Both the position numbers and the translations under genes were made by a program. A stretch of DNA of 27,975 nt. It comes from Sulfurimonas sp. Its GTDB lineage: Bacteria > Campylobacterota > Campylobacteria > Campylobacterales > Sulfurimonadaceae. The stretch is from NCBI GenBank assembly GCA_026988735.1, contig JALSKR010000002.1:1-27975 (forward strand), written 5' to 3'. The notes beneath the pieces are model-generated. The model ran no database searches. It was not told the DNA's origin and worked only from the letters and a program-made list of their open reading frames with translations. This document shows positions 8,873 to 17,795 of this stretch, in pieces. Numbering within the stretch: position 1 is the first letter of the stretch; the number at the start of each line of letters is the position of its first letter.

Positions 8873-9618
8873 AGTATCTCTTAATCTCAGTGTTGTTATT
8901 TTTACATCTTAATGCCCATGAAAACAAACAGGAACTTACAATCGGTGCCGGACCTTACTTTCAAAGTCAACCTTACAAAGAGGCTTCTGCCCTTATTTTA
9001 CCTTCACCGGTAATATTTTTTGACAATTCTGTTGTATATGCAAGATGGAGCAGATTCGGTCTTTACTTTTTAGGAGACAAACAAGAAGAATATGCCTGGG
9101 GATTTTCCTTGACTGTACAGCCGAGAACACTAGGTTACAAAGCATCAGACTCTGCCTCTTTGCAAGGAATGAGTGACAAAGACTCAACAATGGAAGGTGG
9201 TGTTGCTTTTAGTGCCAGCTATAAAAATTCTACCTATATAGAAGTGATGCTTTTGGCAGACATTCTCAACAAATATAATTCATGGATAGGCAGTGTAGAA
9301 ATTGGTGATGAGTACACAGTAGGTCGATTTACTTTTTATCCAAGTGCCGTACTTCTATACCAGCCTAAAAAATTTCTTGATTATTATTATGGAATCAAAA
9401 ATTCAGAAGCAACACTGCAGCGTCCTGCTTACTCGCCAAACGGAGGATTTTCATTTGCCGTGCAAACATATATCAAATACCCTCTTACAAAGAAACTCTC
9501 AGCCCTTGTTAACATAAGAGCAGACAGAATTCCAAACAGTGCCTACAACAGCCCTTTGGTAAACAATAAATTTATTTACTCTGGACTTGCATCAGTTATC
9601 TATACTTTTACATACTGA
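8869..9618 (+). CDS. MipA/OmpV-like outer membrane protein
   Basis: A 249-residue exported protein with a signal peptide (MKYLLISVLLFLHLNA, cleavage near residue 16) and a C-terminus ending in aromatic strands (ASVIYTFTY), as in outer membrane beta-barrels. The pattern of a GAGPYF segment near the N-terminus, paired barrel strands and a final aromatic residue resembles the MipA/OmpV family, some members of which interact with lytic transglycosylases. Its position overlapping mreC by four bases suggests a link to envelope growth, but this is inference. I recall an uncharacterised gene in the same place between mreC and carB in Campylobacter jejuni. Family assignment is moderate, function unknown. 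Confidence 0.68.
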   Translation: MKYLLISVLLFLHLNAHENKQELTIGAGPYFQSQPYKEASALILPSPVIFFDNSVVYARWSRFGLYFLGDKQEEYAWGFSLTVQPRTLGYKASDSASLQGMSDKDSTMEGGVAFSASYKNSTYIEVMLLADILNKYNSWIGSVEIGDEYTVGRFTFYPSAVLLYQPKKFLDYYYGIKNSEATLQRPAYSPNGGFSFAVQTYIKYPLTKKLSALVNIRADRIPNSAYNSPLVNNKFIYSGLASVIYTFTY

Positions 9619-9645
9619 CTAAACTCCTATTAAGTGCCTTTTGGC

Positions 9646-9651
9646 TATAAT
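9646..9651 (+). promoter_or_regulatory. -10 box for carB
   Basis: TATAAT preceded by TTGGC lies 38 bases before the carB ATG, in the only clear gap (70 bp) between mreC's neighbour and carB. The -35 region is not recognisable. It suggests that carB and its downstream genes have their own promoter. Confidence 0.4.
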
Positions 9652-9688
9652 CTCTAAATTTATATAACCATATTTTAAGAGGGAACAA

Positions 9689-12600
9689 ATGCCAAAACGC
9701 ACCGACATAAAAACTATTTTACTTATAGGTTCCGGCCCGATTATTATCGGTCAGGCCTGTGAATTTGACTACTCTGGAACACAGGCTGTTAAAACATTAA
9801 AAGAATTGGGTTACCGCGTTGTTCTCATCAATTCGAATCCTGCAACCATCATGACTGATCCGGAATTTGCTGACAGAACCTATATAGAACCTATCAAAGA
9901 AGATGTCATTGCCAAAATCATCAAAGATGAAAATGTAGATGCAGTTTTACCGACTATGGGCGGACAAACTGCACTCAATGTTGCTATGAGTATGTATGAA
10001 AAAGGAATGCTCGAAGGTGTAGAGTTTTTAGGTGCAAATCCCGAAGCGATTAACAAAGGCGAAGACAGACAGCTTTTTAATGAAGCAATGACAAAAATCG
10101 GTATGGATCTGCCAAAAAGCAGAAATGCCTACAGTGTTGAAGAGGCTATAGAAGTTGTTAAAGAGATAGGTTTTCCTGTCATTTCAAGAGCCTCTTTTAC
10201 ACTTGCCGGCGGTGGTTCCGGTGTAGCGTATAATATGGAAGAGTTTAAAAAACTGGCTCAAGAGGGCATCTCGGCTTCACCGGTTAATGAAATAGAAATC
10301 ATGGAATCAATGCTTGGCTGGAAAGAGTATGAGATGGAAGTTATCCGTGACAAAGAGGACAACTGTATCATTGTATGCTCTATTGAAAACTTTGACCCTA
10401 TGGGTGTTCATACAGGTGATTCTATCACTGTTGCCCCTGCCCTTACATTAACAGACAAAGAGTACCAAAGAATGCGTGATGCTTCTTTTGCCATTTTACG
10501 TGAAGTCGGTGTAGATACGGGTGGTTCAAACGTTCAGTTTTCCATCGATCCAAAAACAGGACGCATGATAGTTATAGAGATGAATCCACGTGTATCACGC
10601 TCATCTGCTCTTGCAAGTAAGGCTACAGGGTATCCTATTGCCAAAGTTGCAACACTCCTTGCAGTTGGATTTACACTTGATGAGATTGAAAATGACATCA
10701 CAGGGACACCTGCTGCCTTTGAGCCGGTAATTGACTATGTTGTCACAAAAATACCGCGTTTTACATTTGAAAAATTTCCTGAAGCCGAAAGTACACTCAG
10801 CACATCTATGAAATCAGTAGGTGAAGTGATGGCAATAGGCCGTACTTTTAAAGAGTCTGTTCAAAAAGCACTCTGTTCCCTTGAGACGGGACTTTGCGGT
10901 TTTGATGACATTGAGGCAGATGATGAATTTGTCAAACATGAAATCCGTCGTCCCAATGCTGACAGAATTTTATATGTTGCCGAAGGTTTTCGTCGTGGCA
11001 TGAGCATAGAAGAGATGTTTGAGACATGTCAGATAGATCCATGGTTCTTATATCAAATTCAAGAGATTATAGAAACAGAAGCAACTGTCAGCGATAAAAT
11101 CCTTTTTGATGAGGAGTTAATGCGAAAAGTAAAAGTTGACGGTTTTTCTGACAAAAGAATTGCACAGCTTATAGCGAAAAACTCCCAGGAAACAGTGAGT
11201 GAAGATCTGGTCTATGAAGCAAGAAAAAAACTTGGTATCAGTTTGGAATATAATGAAGTAGACACCTGTGCCGCTGAGTTTGAAGCACTCACACCTTACC
11301 TCTACTCAACAACAAACATTACAAAACTGCCAAATGTTACAAACCGACAGAGTGATAAACAAAAAGTGCTTATTTTAGGCGGCGGACCAAATCGTATAGG
11401 ACAGGGAATCGAGTTTGACTACTGCTGTGTACATGCTGCATTTGCACTTAAAGAGATGGGTATAGAGACTATTATGTACAACTGTAATCCTGAAACAGTC
11501 TCTACTGACTATGACACATCCGATGTACTCTATTTTGAACCGATAGATTTTGAACATGTAAGAGAAGTGATAGAAAATGAAAATCCTGATGGGATTATTG
11601 TTCACTTTGGAGGGCAAACTCCGCTCAAACTTGCGGACTCTTTAACAAAAATCGGCGCAAAAATTTCAGGAACACCATCATCTGTCATCGATTTGGCAGA
11701 AGACAGAGAACAGTTTAGTGACTTTGTCAAAGCACACAATCTCAAACAACCTGCAAACGGTTTGGCACGAACAAAAGAGGAATCATTCATTATAGCTGAG
11801 CGATTGGGTTATCCTGTGCTTGTTCGTCCCTCTTTTGTTCTTGGCGGTCGAGGAATGCGTATTGTCTACTCAGAAGATGAACTTCGTCAGTATATGGATT
11901 TGGCTATTTCTGTCTCCAATGAGGCTCCTGTTTTAATAGACAAATTCCTGGATCAGGCGATTGAGCTTGATGTTGATTGTATATGTGACGGCAAAGATGT
12001 TTACATCGGTTCTGTTATGCAACACATCGAAGAGGCGGGCATACACTCCGGAGATTCGGCATGTTCACTGCCTCCGATGAATTTGACACAGGAGATGATA
12101 GAAAAAGTTGAGCAGCAGACAAAAGTCATCGCACTCGGCCTTGGCGTTGTCGGACTGATGAATGTACAGTATGCAATTTATCAGGATGAAATTTATCTAA
12201 TCGAAGTCAATCCCCGTGCTTCACGTACAGTTCCTTTTGTCTCAAAAGCAACCGGTATGCCTCTTGCAAAAGTAGCCACACGTGTTATGATGGGCAAAGA
12301 TTTAAGAAGTTCACTCGAATACTATGACAAATATGAAATAGTTGAGGAACACAACGGCCTGCTTCGCCCTCGTCTCAAAGGACATGTATCTGTCAAAGAA
12401 GCAGTTTTCCCTTTCCATAAACTCTACGGTGCTGACTTGGTACTGAGTCCTGAGATGAAATCTACGGGTGAAGTAATGGGTATCAGTAAAAACTTCGGTG
12501 TAAGTTTTGCAAAAGCACAACTCAGTGCAGGAAACAATATTCCGACAGGTGGAACATGTTTCCTCTCTTTTGTTGATACAGATAAAAAACATGCTCCTGA

Positions 12601-12946
12601 AATAGCAAAAGGCCTGATTGAACACGGTTTTAAACTTGTTGCAACAAAAGGAACACAAAAAGCCATAGAAGAAGCAGGCATAGCATGTGAAGTGGTTTTA
12701 AAAATTTCAGAAGGCCGTCCAAATATAGAAGACAGCATGAAAAATGATGAAATAGCAATGGCAATTAATACATCTGACAACAACACATCCAAAAAAGATG
12801 CTGTTGTTATTCGCCAAGAAGTGCTTAAAAGAAGTATACCTTACTTTACAACGCTCAGTGCAGCGAGAGCGCTCATATTGGCTCTTGATGAAATGGAAGA
12901 TGAAAAATGGTCAAGCTCAACAGCCCTGCAAGATTTTTTAGTATAA
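9689..12946 (+). CDS. carB: carbamoyl-phosphate synthase large subunit
   Basis: CarB makes carbamoyl phosphate for pyrimidine and arginine synthesis, using ammonia delivered by the small subunit CarA. The 1085-residue protein shows the duplicated architecture of the family. The first half begins [21 protein letters not shown] with an ATP-grasp unit. The second half begins near residue 555 with [19 protein letters not shown], includes [15 protein letters not shown], and has a second ATP-grasp. A C-terminal MGS-like allosteric domain follows (from about residue 945, [19 protein letters not shown]). GAGGGA precedes the ATG. carA is not in the window. argB on the other strand also belongs to arginine synthesis. 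The 3' end overlaps the next gene by 40 bases. Confidence 0.99.
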   Translation: MPKRTDIKTILLIGSGPIIIGQACEFDYSGTQAVKTLKELGYRVVLINSNPATIMTDPEFADRTYIEPIKEDVIAKIIKDENVDAVLPTMGGQTALNVAMSMYEKGMLEGVEFLGANPEAINKGEDRQLFNEAMTKIGMDLPKSRNAYSVEEAIEVVKEIGFPVISRASFTLAGGGSGVAYNMEEFKKLAQEGISASPVNEIEIMESMLGWKEYEMEVIRDKEDNCIIVCSIENFDPMGVHTGDSITVAPALTLTDKEYQRMRDASFAILREVGVDTGGSNVQFSIDPKTGRMIVIEMNPRVSRSSALASKATGYPIAKVATLLAVGFTLDEIENDITGTPAAFEPVIDYVVTKIPRFTFEKFPEAESTLSTSMKSVGEVMAIGRTFKESVQKALCSLETGLCGFDDIEADDEFVKHEIRRPNADRILYVAEGFRRGMSIEEMFETCQIDPWFLYQIQEIIETEATVSDKILFDEELMRKVKVDGFSDKRIAQLIAKNSQETVSEDLVYEARKKLGISLEYNEVDTCAAEFEALTPYLYSTTNITKLPNVTNRQSDKQKVLILGGGPNRIGQGIEFDYCCVHAAFALKEMGIETIMYNCNPETVSTDYDTSDVLYFEPIDFEHVREVIENENPDGIIVHFGGQTPLKLADSLTKIGAKISGTPSSVIDLAEDREQFSDFVKAHNLKQPANGLARTKEESFIIAERLGYPVLVRPSFVLGGRGMRIVYSEDELRQYMDLAISVSNEAPVLIDKFLDQAIELDVDCICDGKDVYIGSVMQHIEEAGIHSGDSACSLPPMNLTQEMIEKVEQQTKVIALGLGVVGLMNVQYAIYQDEIYLIEVNPRASRTVPFVSKATGMPLAKVATRVMMGKDLRSSLEYYDKYEIVEEHNGLLRPRLKGHVSVKEAVFPFHKLYGADLVLSPEMKSTGEVMGISKNFGVSFAKAQLSAGNNIPTGGTCFLSFVDTDKKHAPEIAKGLIEHGFKLVATKGTQKAIEEAGIACEVVLKISEGRPNIEDSMKNDEIAMAINTSDNNTSKKDAVVIRQEVLKRSIPYFTTLSAARALILALDEMEDEKWSSSTALQDFLV

Positions 12947-13380
12947 AAACAAATATTCTTCTCTCACAAACCGACACTACTGTCGGTTTTTTGTCACAGG
13001 ATGCTCCTAAACTGTGTGCAGTAAAATCACGTCCAAATACCAAGCCTTTTATTGTGGTTTACAAGAACTTTCTCGCATTAAAAAAAGAGCACAAAAGAGT
13101 CCCAAACAGCCAAAAAAACAGAGTACGACGCTTGAAAAAAACAACCTTTATAGTAAAAGACCATGCTTTTCGAGTTGCAGCAGATGTAGTGAACTCTGCC
13201 TGTTTGAGACAAAAGGAATGGACATACTCTACATCTGCCAATGAAAGCGGTAAAAACTTTGCAAGAACTTTTTGTGAGCAAAAAGCTGATATAATAATCG
13301 AAGACAAGAAAGGACTGTTTGAAGGTCAGGCTTCAAAACTCTATAAAGTCAACCATAAAAAAATAAAGAGGTTACGATGA
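12907..13380 (+). CDS. compact TsaC/Sua5/YrdC-family protein
   Basis: The protein (157 residues) matches the Sua5/YciO/YrdC fold. [11 protein letters not shown] corresponds to the PTDTVYGL segment, [14 protein letters not shown] to the KxRP substrate-binding motif, and [11 protein letters not shown] to the PSAN-SG motif. Members make threonylcarbamoyl-AMP for the t6A37 modification of tRNA. It is shorter than classical TsaC (about 190) or Sua5 (about 340) and basic, with little beyond the core. The start at 12907 lies inside carB and has GGAAG about 7 bases upstream, but the first 16 residues look unlike the family; ATT at 12955 would begin right at the conserved segment. It overlaps the next gene by ATGA. 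Enzymatic activity is inferred from motifs. Confidence 0.72.
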   Translation: MVKLNSPARFFSIKTNILLSQTDTTVGFLSQDAPKLCAVKSRPNTKPFIVVYKNFLALKKEHKRVPNSQKNRVRRLKKTTFIVKDHAFRVAADVVNSACLRQKEWTYSTSANESGKNFARTFCEQKADIIIEDKKGLFEGQASKLYKVNHKKIKRLR

Positions 13381-13823
13381 GTAAACTGTTTCAAGCACTG
13401 CTAAGTGGTATGTTTTTTACATTTATATTGGATTTTTTCATTATATTGGGAGTGAAACTGCATTACATAGATTTTTATGGTGTACATGTATACTACAATA
13501 TCTTATTTGCCGATCATCAAAACCTCTTTTTATTTCTGTTTTTTTCTATAGTTCTTGGTTATTTGGTAGTCTATGCCAGCACAAAAACAGCCCTTATAGT
13601 TATAGGTTCTCTCTTTGTTCTCTCTTTTGCAACACTTATTCCTCCTATAGGAAAAGCCGTTGGAGAAATGATGCTTATGAAAAAAAACATTACACTTAAA
13701 ACGGACAAATTCTTTTATCATGGTGATCTCTACTATGATGGAAGAAAAACTGTAACATTTTACGATTATGAACTAAAAAAAGTTATAATTCTAGACAAAA
13801 ATAAAATTCAAGGTCAATATTAA
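13377..13823 (+). CDS. small membrane protein of unknown function
   Basis: I do not recognise a family. The 148-residue product has three likely membrane helices (about 8-28, 49-67 and 70-90). After these comes a charged C-terminal tail of about 50 residues with an aromatic, Lys-rich beta-like pattern (TDKFFYHGDLYYDGRKTVTFYDYELKKV). AAGAGG precedes the ATG, and the start overlaps the TsaC-like stop as ATGA, so it is co-translated with that gene. It is followed one base later by the UPF0323 lipoprotein. The soluble tail could bind something at the membrane surface, but no motif identifies it. Confidence 0.8.
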   Translation: MSKLFQALLSGMFFTFILDFFIILGVKLHYIDFYGVHVYYNILFADHQNLFLFLFFSIVLGYLVVYASTKTALIVIGSLFVLSFATLIPPIGKAVGEMMLMKKNITLKTDKFFYHGDLYYDGRKTVTFYDYELKKVIILDKNKIQGQY

Positions 13824-13824
13824 A

Positions 13825-14403
13825 ATGAAACATATATCTTCCATTGCCAGTGGTGTTGTCTTAGGAACTGCCGGTATTTTCATGATGAGTACACTTACAG
13901 GGTGTGAGCAAAAACAACAAGAAGCACAAAATAAATTTTTGGTCATAGAACAACAGCCAAACGGGAAATATAAAGTTGTTGAAGAGATGCCGACACAAGG
14001 TCCGTCTCGTGCAATCATCAGAGAACGCGACGAGTTTGGCAGAGTAACAGAGCGTTTTATGAATGAAGAAGAGATGAAAGCTTTAGCTGCACAGGAGTAT
14101 CAAAAAGTAGAAAATGGTACAAGCGAAACGCTTCAAGACAATGCAGGAAGTGCAGGTATGGGGCTTGCCGGTACAATATTAGCCGTTGCCGCAGGAAGTT
14201 TGCTCGGAAATATGATAGGCAATGCACTGATGAACAACAAAAGTTTTTCAAGAAATTCTAGAAGTGTCAACAGAAGTGCATACAGCCGTTCGGCAGCAGG
14301 TAAAACAGCTAGAAAATCAACAAGCAGTAGAAAAAGCTTCTTTGGCGGCACTTCAAGAAGCTCAAGCTACAGCAGAAGCAGCGGCGGATTTTTCGGAGGG
14401 TGA
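13825..14403 (+). CDS. UPF0323 family lipoprotein
   Basis: A 192-residue predicted lipoprotein. The signal peptide runs to the lipobox LTGC, with the acylated Cys at about residue 27. A charged region follows, then a Gly/Ala-rich hydrophobic stretch (about 112-138, AGMGLAGTILAVAAGSLLGNMIGNALM). The tail is extremely Ser/Arg/Gly-rich, from SFSRNSRSVNRS to the end SSGGFFGG. This matches the UPF0323 lipoprotein family known from Helicobacter and Campylobacter. It is followed directly by a glutathionylspermidine-synthase-like gene, an arrangement I recall from H. pylori (HP0232-HP0233). The function is unknown. The Gly-zipper-like segment could insert into or oligomerise at a membrane. Confidence 0.85.
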   Translation: MKHISSIASGVVLGTAGIFMMSTLTGCEQKQQEAQNKFLVIEQQPNGKYKVVEEMPTQGPSRAIIRERDEFGRVTERFMNEEEMKALAAQEYQKVENGTSETLQDNAGSAGMGLAGTILAVAAGSLLGNMIGNALMNNKSFSRNSRSVNRSAYSRSAAGKTARKSTSSRKSFFGGTSRSSSYSRSSGGFFGG

Positions 14404-14406
14404 TGC

Positions 14407-15585
14407 ATGATAACAACACAAAAACTGAGTCCAATAGACGATAAAACTTTAGAAGAGATAGGCTTTACCTGGCATACTGATTCTGACGGCAGCAAGTATG
14501 TCAGCGATGAACTTGTAGAAGTCACCCAAGAAGAAGCAGAGGCCTATTATGAGGCTGCCAATGCCCTTTATGATATGTATGTCGAAGCAGCCGAATATGT
14601 CATAAAAAACAACCTCTTTTTTGATTTGGGCATTCCTTTCAATCTTATAGAAGTGATCAAAAAAAGCTGGGAAAACGATGTCCATTGGCATATTTACAGT
14701 CGCTTCGACTTGGCCGGTGGTATTGACGGAGAGGATATTAAGCTTATAGAGTTTAATGCCGACACCCCTACTGCACTTTTTGAGACTGCACTTTTACAAT
14801 GGGCAATTTTAAAATCCAATGATATGGATGAAGAGCGTCAGTTTAACAATGTTTATGAGGCCATCAGTAACAACTTTAAAAGACTGATTACACTCTTTGA
14901 TGATACAGACAAATTTGAAGAATTCTATGACGGCTGGAAAATACTTTTTTCCTCTGTTGAAGGCAATGATGAAGAAGAAGCTACTACAAAACTCCTCCAG
15001 CAAATGGCAACCGATGCCGGATTTGTTACAAAGTTTGAGTTTTTACAGAATGTCCGTTTTGATGAAGATGGCATTTATGACAGTGATGATATAAATTATG
15101 AGTACTGGTTTAAGCTATATCCGTGGGAAGATATTGCAGTTGATGAACCGGAACTCGCTACAACACTTACAAATATCATCCAAAACCAGAAAGCCATTAT
15201 TTTAAATCCTGCCTACACTTTACTCTTCCAGTCAAAAGGTATGATGGCAATTTTATATGAACTGTTTCCGGATTCACCTTACCTGCTTAAAACTTCTTTT
15301 GAACCACTCAAAGGCATCAAACAGGTTGAAAAACCTGTTTTTGGACGCGAAGGTGCCAATACAAAGATTATAGAAGCAGACGGAAGTATCAGCATTCAAA
15401 CTGACGGTCCCTATGCAAATCATAAAAAAATCTATCAAGAGTATGTAGAATTTCCAAAAGATGTTCATGGAAACAAATATCAGGCAGGTATTTTCTTTGC
15501 CTATGAAGCCTGTGGACTGAGTTTTAGAAAAGGTGGAGATATCTTAGACAATATGAGTAAATTTGTAGGGCATGTTATAGTATAA
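14407..15585 (+). CDS. glutathionylspermidine synthase-like ATP-grasp protein
   Basis: The 392-residue product resembles the C-terminal synthetase domain of glutathionylspermidine synthase (YgiC/YjfC-type). The N-terminal region contains ARFD-like HIYSRFDLAGG and IKLIEFNADTPTALFETALLQW (about residues 98-138), the hallmark of the family. The ATP-grasp end has LLKTSFEP, VFGREGANTKII and QAGIFFAYEACGLSFRKG. There is no amidase domain. YgiC-type proteins are thought to ligate an amine or peptide to a carboxylate, but their substrates are unsettled. GGAGGG at the end of the lipoprotein gene serves as its ribosome site. It is the last gene of the plus-strand unit and is followed by a terminator. 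Confidence 0.85.
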   Translation: MITTQKLSPIDDKTLEEIGFTWHTDSDGSKYVSDELVEVTQEEAEAYYEAANALYDMYVEAAEYVIKNNLFFDLGIPFNLIEVIKKSWENDVHWHIYSRFDLAGGIDGEDIKLIEFNADTPTALFETALLQWAILKSNDMDEERQFNNVYEAISNNFKRLITLFDDTDKFEEFYDGWKILFSSVEGNDEEEATTKLLQQMATDAGFVTKFEFLQNVRFDEDGIYDSDDINYEYWFKLYPWEDIAVDEPELATTLTNIIQNQKAIILNPAYTLLFQSKGMMAILYELFPDSPYLLKTSFEPLKGIKQVEKPVFGREGANTKIIEADGSISIQTDGPYANHKKIYQEYVEFPKDVHGNKYQAGIFFAYEACGLSFRKGGDILDNMSKFVGHVIV

Positions 15586-15587
15586 AG

Positions 15588-15612
15588 ACTCAAAAATAAT
15601 TTTTGAGTTTTT
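15588..15612 (+). terminator. intrinsic terminator between convergent operons
   Basis: A perfect 9-bp stem ACTCAAAAA / TTTTTGAGT (15588-15596 and 15600-15608) with a 3-base loop ends in a run of five T on the plus strand. It lies 2 bases after the glutathionylspermidine-synthase-like stop and 6 bases before the hemC stop on the other strand. The stem is AT-rich, so it is a modest terminator. It may also slow minus-strand transcripts. Confidence 0.65.
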
Positions 15613-15617
15613 ATACT

Positions 15618-16577
15618 TTACAATCTTTGTGGCATTTCATCTTTAAAGGCCGTTTTTTCTGCCTCTTTTAATAAATCCAGTGCGCCTTTGTCTATCATTT
15701 TCTGAGCAAGTTCTTTGCCTAAATCTTTACTTTTTTCTTTACTTGTTATAACTTTTTCCTGCATAATATGTGTTCCGTTTGGAAAACCCAACATCACTCT
15801 AAAAACAATACTGTCCCTGTCAATAACAGCATTACAGGCAACAGGAGCAGAACATCCAGCTCCGATTTTCGATATAAAGTCTCTCTCAATCTGTGTACAT
15901 GTAAAGGTATTTTCATCATTGAGACTTTGTGCGATTTCTCTTACCTTTTCATTACCTGTTACAATTTCAATCCCTAAGGCAGCCTGCCCCATAGGTGGAA
16001 TCATCATATCAAGAGAGAGTTTTTGGGTATAGGGAATGTCTTTGAGCAAATCGAGTCTGTTAAGTCCTATCCATGCCAAAATAATTGCATCATACTGCCC
16101 TTCTTGCAATTTTCTCAAACGTGTATTCACATTCCCCCGCAAATCTTTTACATGTAAATCAGGTCTTTTTTGCAAAAGCTGCATTCTACGTCGCAGACTT
16201 GTTGTCCCAACGACTGCACCCTCCGGCAAATCTTCAAGTGTTTTATAAGTATGAGATAAAAAAACATCACTTTGGTCCTGACGTTGCGTCACAGCTGCAA
16301 GTTCCAAACCATCAGGAATATATGTCGGTACATCTTTTAAACTGTGTACAGCAAGTTCGGCATTGCCAGCCAGCATCTCATCTTCAAGCTCTTTGGTAAA
16401 ATGCCCTTTTCCACCAATGAGAGCCAAAGGTTTGTCCAAAACTTTGTCCCCGTTACTTACTATTTTATTAAGCACTACTTCTATTTCAGGAAAACCTGCT
16501 TCAACTCTTTCCTTGATATGATAGGCCTGCCAAAGTGCCAGGTCTGAAACGCGTGTTGCTATTGTTAATTTTTGCAT
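15618..16577 (-). CDS. hemC: hydroxymethylbilane synthase (porphobilinogen deaminase)
   Basis: HemC polymerises four porphobilinogens to hydroxymethylbilane on the way to haem, sirohaem and cobalamin. The 319-residue sequence has the N-terminal TRVSDLALWQA segment, the catalytic Asp in HSLKDVPT (D82), and the Arg-rich GTTSLRRRMQLL and DLRGNVNTRLRKL. The cofactor-attachment cysteine is C242 in GAGCSAPV. Length is normal. Its ATG overlaps the stop of the DsbC/G-like gene by one base (TAATG). It is the last gene of a long minus-strand operon that also carries hemA. Confidence 0.98.
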   Translation of the reverse strand: MQKLTIATRVSDLALWQAYHIKERVEAGFPEIEVVLNKIVSNGDKVLDKPLALIGGKGHFTKELEDEMLAGNAELAVHSLKDVPTYIPDGLELAAVTQRQDQSDVFLSHTYKTLEDLPEGAVVGTTSLRRRMQLLQKRPDLHVKDLRGNVNTRLRKLQEGQYDAIILAWIGLNRLDLLKDIPYTQKLSLDMMIPPMGQAALGIEIVTGNEKVREIAQSLNDENTFTCTQIERDFISKIGAGCSAPVACNAVIDRDSIVFRVMLGFPNGTHIMQEKVITSKEKSKDLGKELAQKMIDKGALDLLKEAEKTAFKDEMPQRL

Positions 16578-17410
16578 TACTTCACTTTTAGGTATTTTTT
16601 CTTTGTATTGTCTATTGAACCGTCAAAATAAACAGTCGGCGTTCCTCCGACCATCAAATCATTTGCGACAAGTCTGTCATGATTAAACTGTTTGATCACA
16701 CTTGCAGATTTAATATCTTCCGGTGTTATATCTGTCCCCTCTGCTTTATTAAACGCTTCAAGAATTTTTTTGACATTTTTTTCTCTTGGATTGATTGAAA
16801 CATTATAAAGTTTTAATACGACATCTTTTACACCTTTATGTTCTGCGGCAATAGCAGCCTTTACTAAAGTTACTGAAGCCGGGTGAATTCTTTCCAGTGG
16901 AAAATGATAGTAATATATTGCAAATTTTTGGGGTTCTTTTTTCATATCTTTTATGGCACCTGGCACAAACCCTCTACAAAAAGGGCACAGTGGATCTGAA
17001 AAAATGACTATTTTATGTTTCGCATTGGCATTGCCGTAAATCAAATTTTCTTTTGTATAATGCTTGGTCTTTACTGTCGGTTTTACCTTGTCAACAAGGC
17101 TTTCTCCTGTATTTATATCTGTCAAATCTTTTGTAATCATCTGTCCGTTTGAAAACCAAATCATTTTTTGGCGAATGACCTGCTTTTGCTTGTTTTTCAA
17201 AACAGCTTTCACATTAACGATATAGGCATTCCATTTTGGCAGCTGTTTGAGTGGTGTAACATCCTCTACTTTTACATCTACCGATTTGAGTCTAGGATTT
17301 TCACTAAACTTATCTTCTAAAAAATCTTCTATTTTTTCACTTGCTGTACTGGCATAAAGAAAACTACTTAAGAGTAGAGTCGTGCTCAATAATTTCAACA
17401 TCAATGACAT
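16577..17410 (-). CDS. periplasmic DsbC/DsbG-like thioredoxin-fold protein
   Basis: A 277-residue exported protein. The signal peptide is MSLMLKLLSTTLLLSSFLYAS. An N-terminal domain of about 100 residues (dimerisation-like) is followed by a thioredoxin-like domain with the active-site motif CPFC at C142-C145 and the cis-proline loop GGTPTVYFDG near the end. This arrangement fits a periplasmic disulfide isomerase or oxidase of the DsbC/G type. I recall a DsbG-like protein, HP0231, in a comparable neighbourhood in H. pylori. The ATG at 17410 has AAGGA just upstream, which forces a 47-base overlap with fxsA; another ATG lies three codons on. The exact redox role, oxidase or isomerase, is not decided by the sequence. 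Confidence 0.87.
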   Translation of the reverse strand: MSLMLKLLSTTLLLSSFLYASTASEKIEDFLEDKFSENPRLKSVDVKVEDVTPLKQLPKWNAYIVNVKAVLKNKQKQVIRQKMIWFSNGQMITKDLTDINTGESLVDKVKPTVKTKHYTKENLIYGNANAKHKIVIFSDPLCPFCRGFVPGAIKDMKKEPQKFAIYYYHFPLERIHPASVTLVKAAIAAEHKGVKDVVLKLYNVSINPREKNVKKILEAFNKAEGTDITPEDIKSASVIKQFNHDRLVANDLMVGGTPTVYFDGSIDNTKKKYLKVK

Positions 17411-17795
17411 CTGAATCCTTTGTTATATTATTTTGTTCTTCAAAAGAAGAATTACATTTTCCTGATTTTACATTATAACGGTTAACAATCATACTCGTAA
17501 AAACACCAAACTGCATGAGTATACCTAATATGTCTGTTAAAAATCCGGGAATAATCAGCAGTATGGCACCAATCAGGGTAAAAAGATTTAATTTTTGAAA
17601 CTGTTCCAAATCAATACAGTTATAAGAAACTGCTGTCATGTTTTCAATTAAGCTTTTTCTAAAATTCACTAAAATAGATATACCTACAAATGCAGTAAAG
17701 AGAATCTCAAAAAAAGTGGCAAGTCCTCCTATTGCGGAGGAAATCTGTACAGAAACAAGCACTTCCAAAAAAAGATAGACTAAAAAGTAAAGCAT
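17364..17795 (-). CDS. FxsA family membrane protein
   Basis: The 143-residue product resembles FxsA, a small inner-membrane protein whose overproduction in E. coli relieves exclusion of phage T7 by the F plasmid. Hydrophobic segments lie at about 1-18, 24-44 and 70-100. The family-like core includes FTLIGAILLIIPGFLTDILGILM (about 72-94), followed by a hydrophilic, acidic tail ending DVEIIEHDSTLK. The length fits the family. The start codon abuts the proS stop (TAAATG). Its 3' end overlaps the DsbC/G-like gene by 47 bases, so the tail of FxsA and the signal peptide of that protein share DNA in different frames. Confidence 0.8.
   Translation of the reverse strand: MLYFLVYLFLEVLVSVQISSAIGGLATFFEILFTAFVGISILVNFRKSLIENMTAVSYNCIDLEQFQKLNLFTLIGAILLIIPGFLTDILGILMQFGVFTSMIVNRYNVKSGKCNSSFEEQNNITKDSDVIDVEIIEHDSTLK

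Noticed and set aside
13014..13307. Short frames on both strands inside the TsaC-like gene
   Set aside because: The TsaC-like frame carries family motifs and is coupled to both neighbours; the others have none.
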